A stretch of DNA of 7,103 bases from Desulfovibrio sp. (GTDB lineage Bacteria; Desulfobacterota; Desulfovibrionia; Desulfovibrionales; Desulfovibrionaceae). The notes beneath the pieces are model-generated. The model saw nothing but the letters and a program-made list of their open reading frames with translations. It ran no database searches and was not told the DNA's origin. Below, in pieces: positions 5,911-7,103 of the stretch. Where the stretch lies: assembly GCA_022837365.1 (NCBI GenBank), contig JALHHV010000068.1:1-7103 (forward strand). Reading direction: 5' to 3'. Position 1 is the stretch's first letter; each line of letters begins with the position of its first letter. A program made the position numbers and the translations under genes.

Positions 5911-5960
5911 TTCGCATCATTGACACACCACGCGCCGCATCCGGCCACGGAGTACACGAC

Positions 5961-6968
5961 ATGACCAGTGACGCCATGCGCATCGCCGTCATCGGGGGGG
6001 GCAGCTGGGGCACGGCCCTGGCCCACCTGCTGGCGGGCAAGGGCTACGACGCGCGCCTGCTGCTGCGCGACGCCGAGGTGGCGCGGGCCGTCAACACCCG
6101 GCACGAGAACCCGCGCTATCTGGCCGGGCTGGCCCTGCACCCCGGCGTGCGTGCGTATGTGACTGCCGGTGACGCGCTGGATGGCGCGGACGTGGTGCTG
6201 TCCGTGGTGCCCTGCCAGCAGGTGCGCGGGGTGCTGCGCGGGCTGCGGCCGCTGCTGCCGCGCGAGGTGGTGCTGGTCAGCGCCAGCAAGGGCGTGGAGA
6301 CGGGGAGCATGCGGACCATCGCCGAGATGGTGGCGGAGGAACTGGAAGGGCTGGACCCGCGCTGTGCGGTGCTGTCCGGGCCGTCCTTCGCGGCGGAGGT
6401 GGTGCGCAGCCTGCCCACGGCCGTGGTGCTGGGCTGCACGGACGCGGAACTTGGCGCGCGGCTGCGCGAGGTGTTCTCCACCCCCGGCTTCCGTACCTAT
6501 TCCAGCACCGACGTGCGCGGGGTGGAGCTTGGCGGCGCGGTGAAGAACGTCATCGCCATTGCCGCCGGGCTGTCCGACGGGCTCGGCTTCGGCAGCAACG
6601 CGCGGGCCGGGCTGATCACGCGCGGGTTGGCGGAAATGTCGCGGCTGGGCGTGGCGCTGGGCGCGCGGGCGTCCACCTTCATGGGGCTTTCCGGCCTTGG
6701 CGATCTGGTGCTGACCTGCACCGGCGACCTTTCGCGCAACCGGCAGGTGGGCCTGCGCCTGGCCGAGGGGCGGGCGCTGGCGGACATCGTGGCCGAGATG
6801 CGCATGGTGGCCGAAGGGGTGAAGACCACCGAGGCCGTGCACGACCTTGCCGCCGCCATGGGCGTGGACATGCCCATCACCGAGGCCATGTACAGCGTGC
6901 TGCACGACGGGGCGAACCCGCACGACGCGGTGCGCGAACTGATGACGCGGGAACTCAAGGAAGAGTGA
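5961..6968 (+). CDS. gpsA: NAD(P)-dependent glycerol-3-phosphate dehydrogenase (GpsA)
   Basis: The cytoplasmic enzyme reduces dihydroxyacetone phosphate to sn-glycerol-3-phosphate, the backbone for phospholipid synthesis. The 335-residue length is typical. The Rossmann motif is RIAVIGGGSWGTALAHLL (7-24). Further family marks are VVLVSASKGVETG (103-115, with K110), VLSGPSFAAEV (137-147), the catalytic lysine K195 in GGAVKNVIAIAAGLSDGLGF (191-210), NARAGLITRGLAEM (213-226), GLSGLGDLVLTCTG (242-255) followed by SRN (258-260), and VAEGVKTTEAVHDLA (283-297). The start ATG 5961 has GGAG 8 nt upstream; Met6 (5976) would be the alternative, with no such site. It is divergent from the ahb gene and unrelated to tetrapyrrole synthesis. 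Only 18 bp separate its stop from the converging YjbQ gene. Confidence 0.97.
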   Translation: MTSDAMRIAVIGGGSWGTALAHLLAGKGYDARLLLRDAEVARAVNTRHENPRYLAGLALHPGVRAYVTAGDALDGADVVLSVVPCQQVRGVLRGLRPLLPREVVLVSASKGVETGSMRTIAEMVAEELEGLDPRCAVLSGPSFAAEVVRSLPTAVVLGCTDAELGARLREVFSTPGFRTYSSTDVRGVELGGAVKNVIAIAAGLSDGLGFGSNARAGLITRGLAEMSRLGVALGARASTFMGLSGLGDLVLTCTGDLSRNRQVGLRLAEGRALADIVAEMRMVAEGVKTTEAVHDLAAAMGVDMPITEAMYSVLHDGANPHDAVRELMTRELKEE

Positions 6969-6986
6969 GTTGTCCGGCTGCCTTGG

Positions 6987-7103
6987 CTACCCGGGCAGCC
7001 ACTGCACCCACAGCCTGCGGTCGCGCGGGCCGTCGAATTCGCAGAAGTACACCCCCTGCCACGTGCCAAGGCGCAGCCGCCCGCCATCCACGATGAGCAG
7101 CAG
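6987..7103 (-). CDS. YjbQ/UPF0047 family protein, C-terminal 38 residues (gene enters from the right edge)
   Basis: Only the end of the gene is in the window; its start lies beyond 7103. The last 38 residues include [19 protein letters not shown], followed by [10 protein letters not shown] and a TAG stop at 6987. The LGTWQG-x(4)-EFDGPR pattern is the conserved end of the YjbQ/UPF0047 family, small proteins linked to thiamine-phosphate synthase activity in some reports; the role here is open. The gene converges on gpsA. A 7-bp stem GGCTGCC/GGCAGCC (6976-6982 and 6994-7000) spans the junction, but it lacks a T tract. Confidence 0.85.
   Translation of the reverse strand: MLLIVDGGRLRLGTWQGVYFCEFDGPRDRRLWVQWLPG

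Noticed and set aside
5930..5935. Perfect TTGACA upstream of gpsA as its -35 box
   Set aside because: The DNA 16-18 bp downstream is GC-rich and has no -10-like hexamer. The pair at 5882-5910 fits better.
5796..6923. 375-codon minus-strand frame opposite gpsA
   Set aside because: It is His/Gly/Gln-rich shadow translation without motifs; gpsA on the plus strand is certain.

Overview
The window looks like chromosomal DNA from a sulfate-reducing deltaproteobacterium of the Desulfovibrio vulgaris / Nitratidesulfovibrio group. The best marker is a tetraheme cytochrome c3 (positions 917-1309). Its mature part begins [17 protein letters not shown] and keeps all four heme sites and all four distal histidines at the positions known for the D. 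vulgaris protein. As I remember that family it is closest to the Miyazaki-type sequence, but it is not identical. GC is high throughout, which creates many long antisense shadow frames.

Layout from left to right. Positions 1-626 (minus strand) hold the N-terminal part of an acidic, low-complexity protein that runs off the left edge. Positions 627-916 are intergenic and contain three tandem 11-bp units, a 22-bp perfect palindrome and an intrinsic terminator with a UUCG loop. The cytochrome c3 gene cyc follows (917-1309, minus), with a near-consensus promoter at 1358-1386. Then come cbiH (1583-2383), cbiG (2380-3597) and hemL (3637-4914), all on the minus strand. A 372-bp gap with an unusual cluster of hairpins (4915-5286) precedes an AhbA/AhbB-type siroheme decarboxylase subunit (5287-5799, minus). 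A divergent promoter region (5800-5960) separates it from gpsA (5961-6968, plus). gpsA converges on the last 38 codons of a YjbQ/UPF0047 gene (6987-7103, minus) that enters from the right edge.

The minus-strand block forms a tetrapyrrole neighbourhood. HemL makes 5-aminolevulinate, the common precursor. The Ahb subunit acts on the siroheme-dependent heme branch. CbiG and CbiH act on the anaerobic cobalamin branch. The adjacent cytochrome c3 consumes four hemes per chain. cbiG and cbiH overlap by ATGA, and hemL-cbiG are 39 bp apart, so hemL-cbiG-cbiH is probably one transcript. Whether the upstream ahb gene belongs to it is uncertain because of the hairpin-rich gap. cyc has its own strong promoter and terminator and is probably a separate, highly expressed unit.

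I found no transposase, CRISPR array, tRNA, rRNA or riboswitch. The least explained features are the 48-bp interrupted palindrome and neighbouring hairpin between ahb and hemL, the repeated FliM-like motif in the acidic protein, and the tandem-unit and palindrome cluster behind the cyc terminator.
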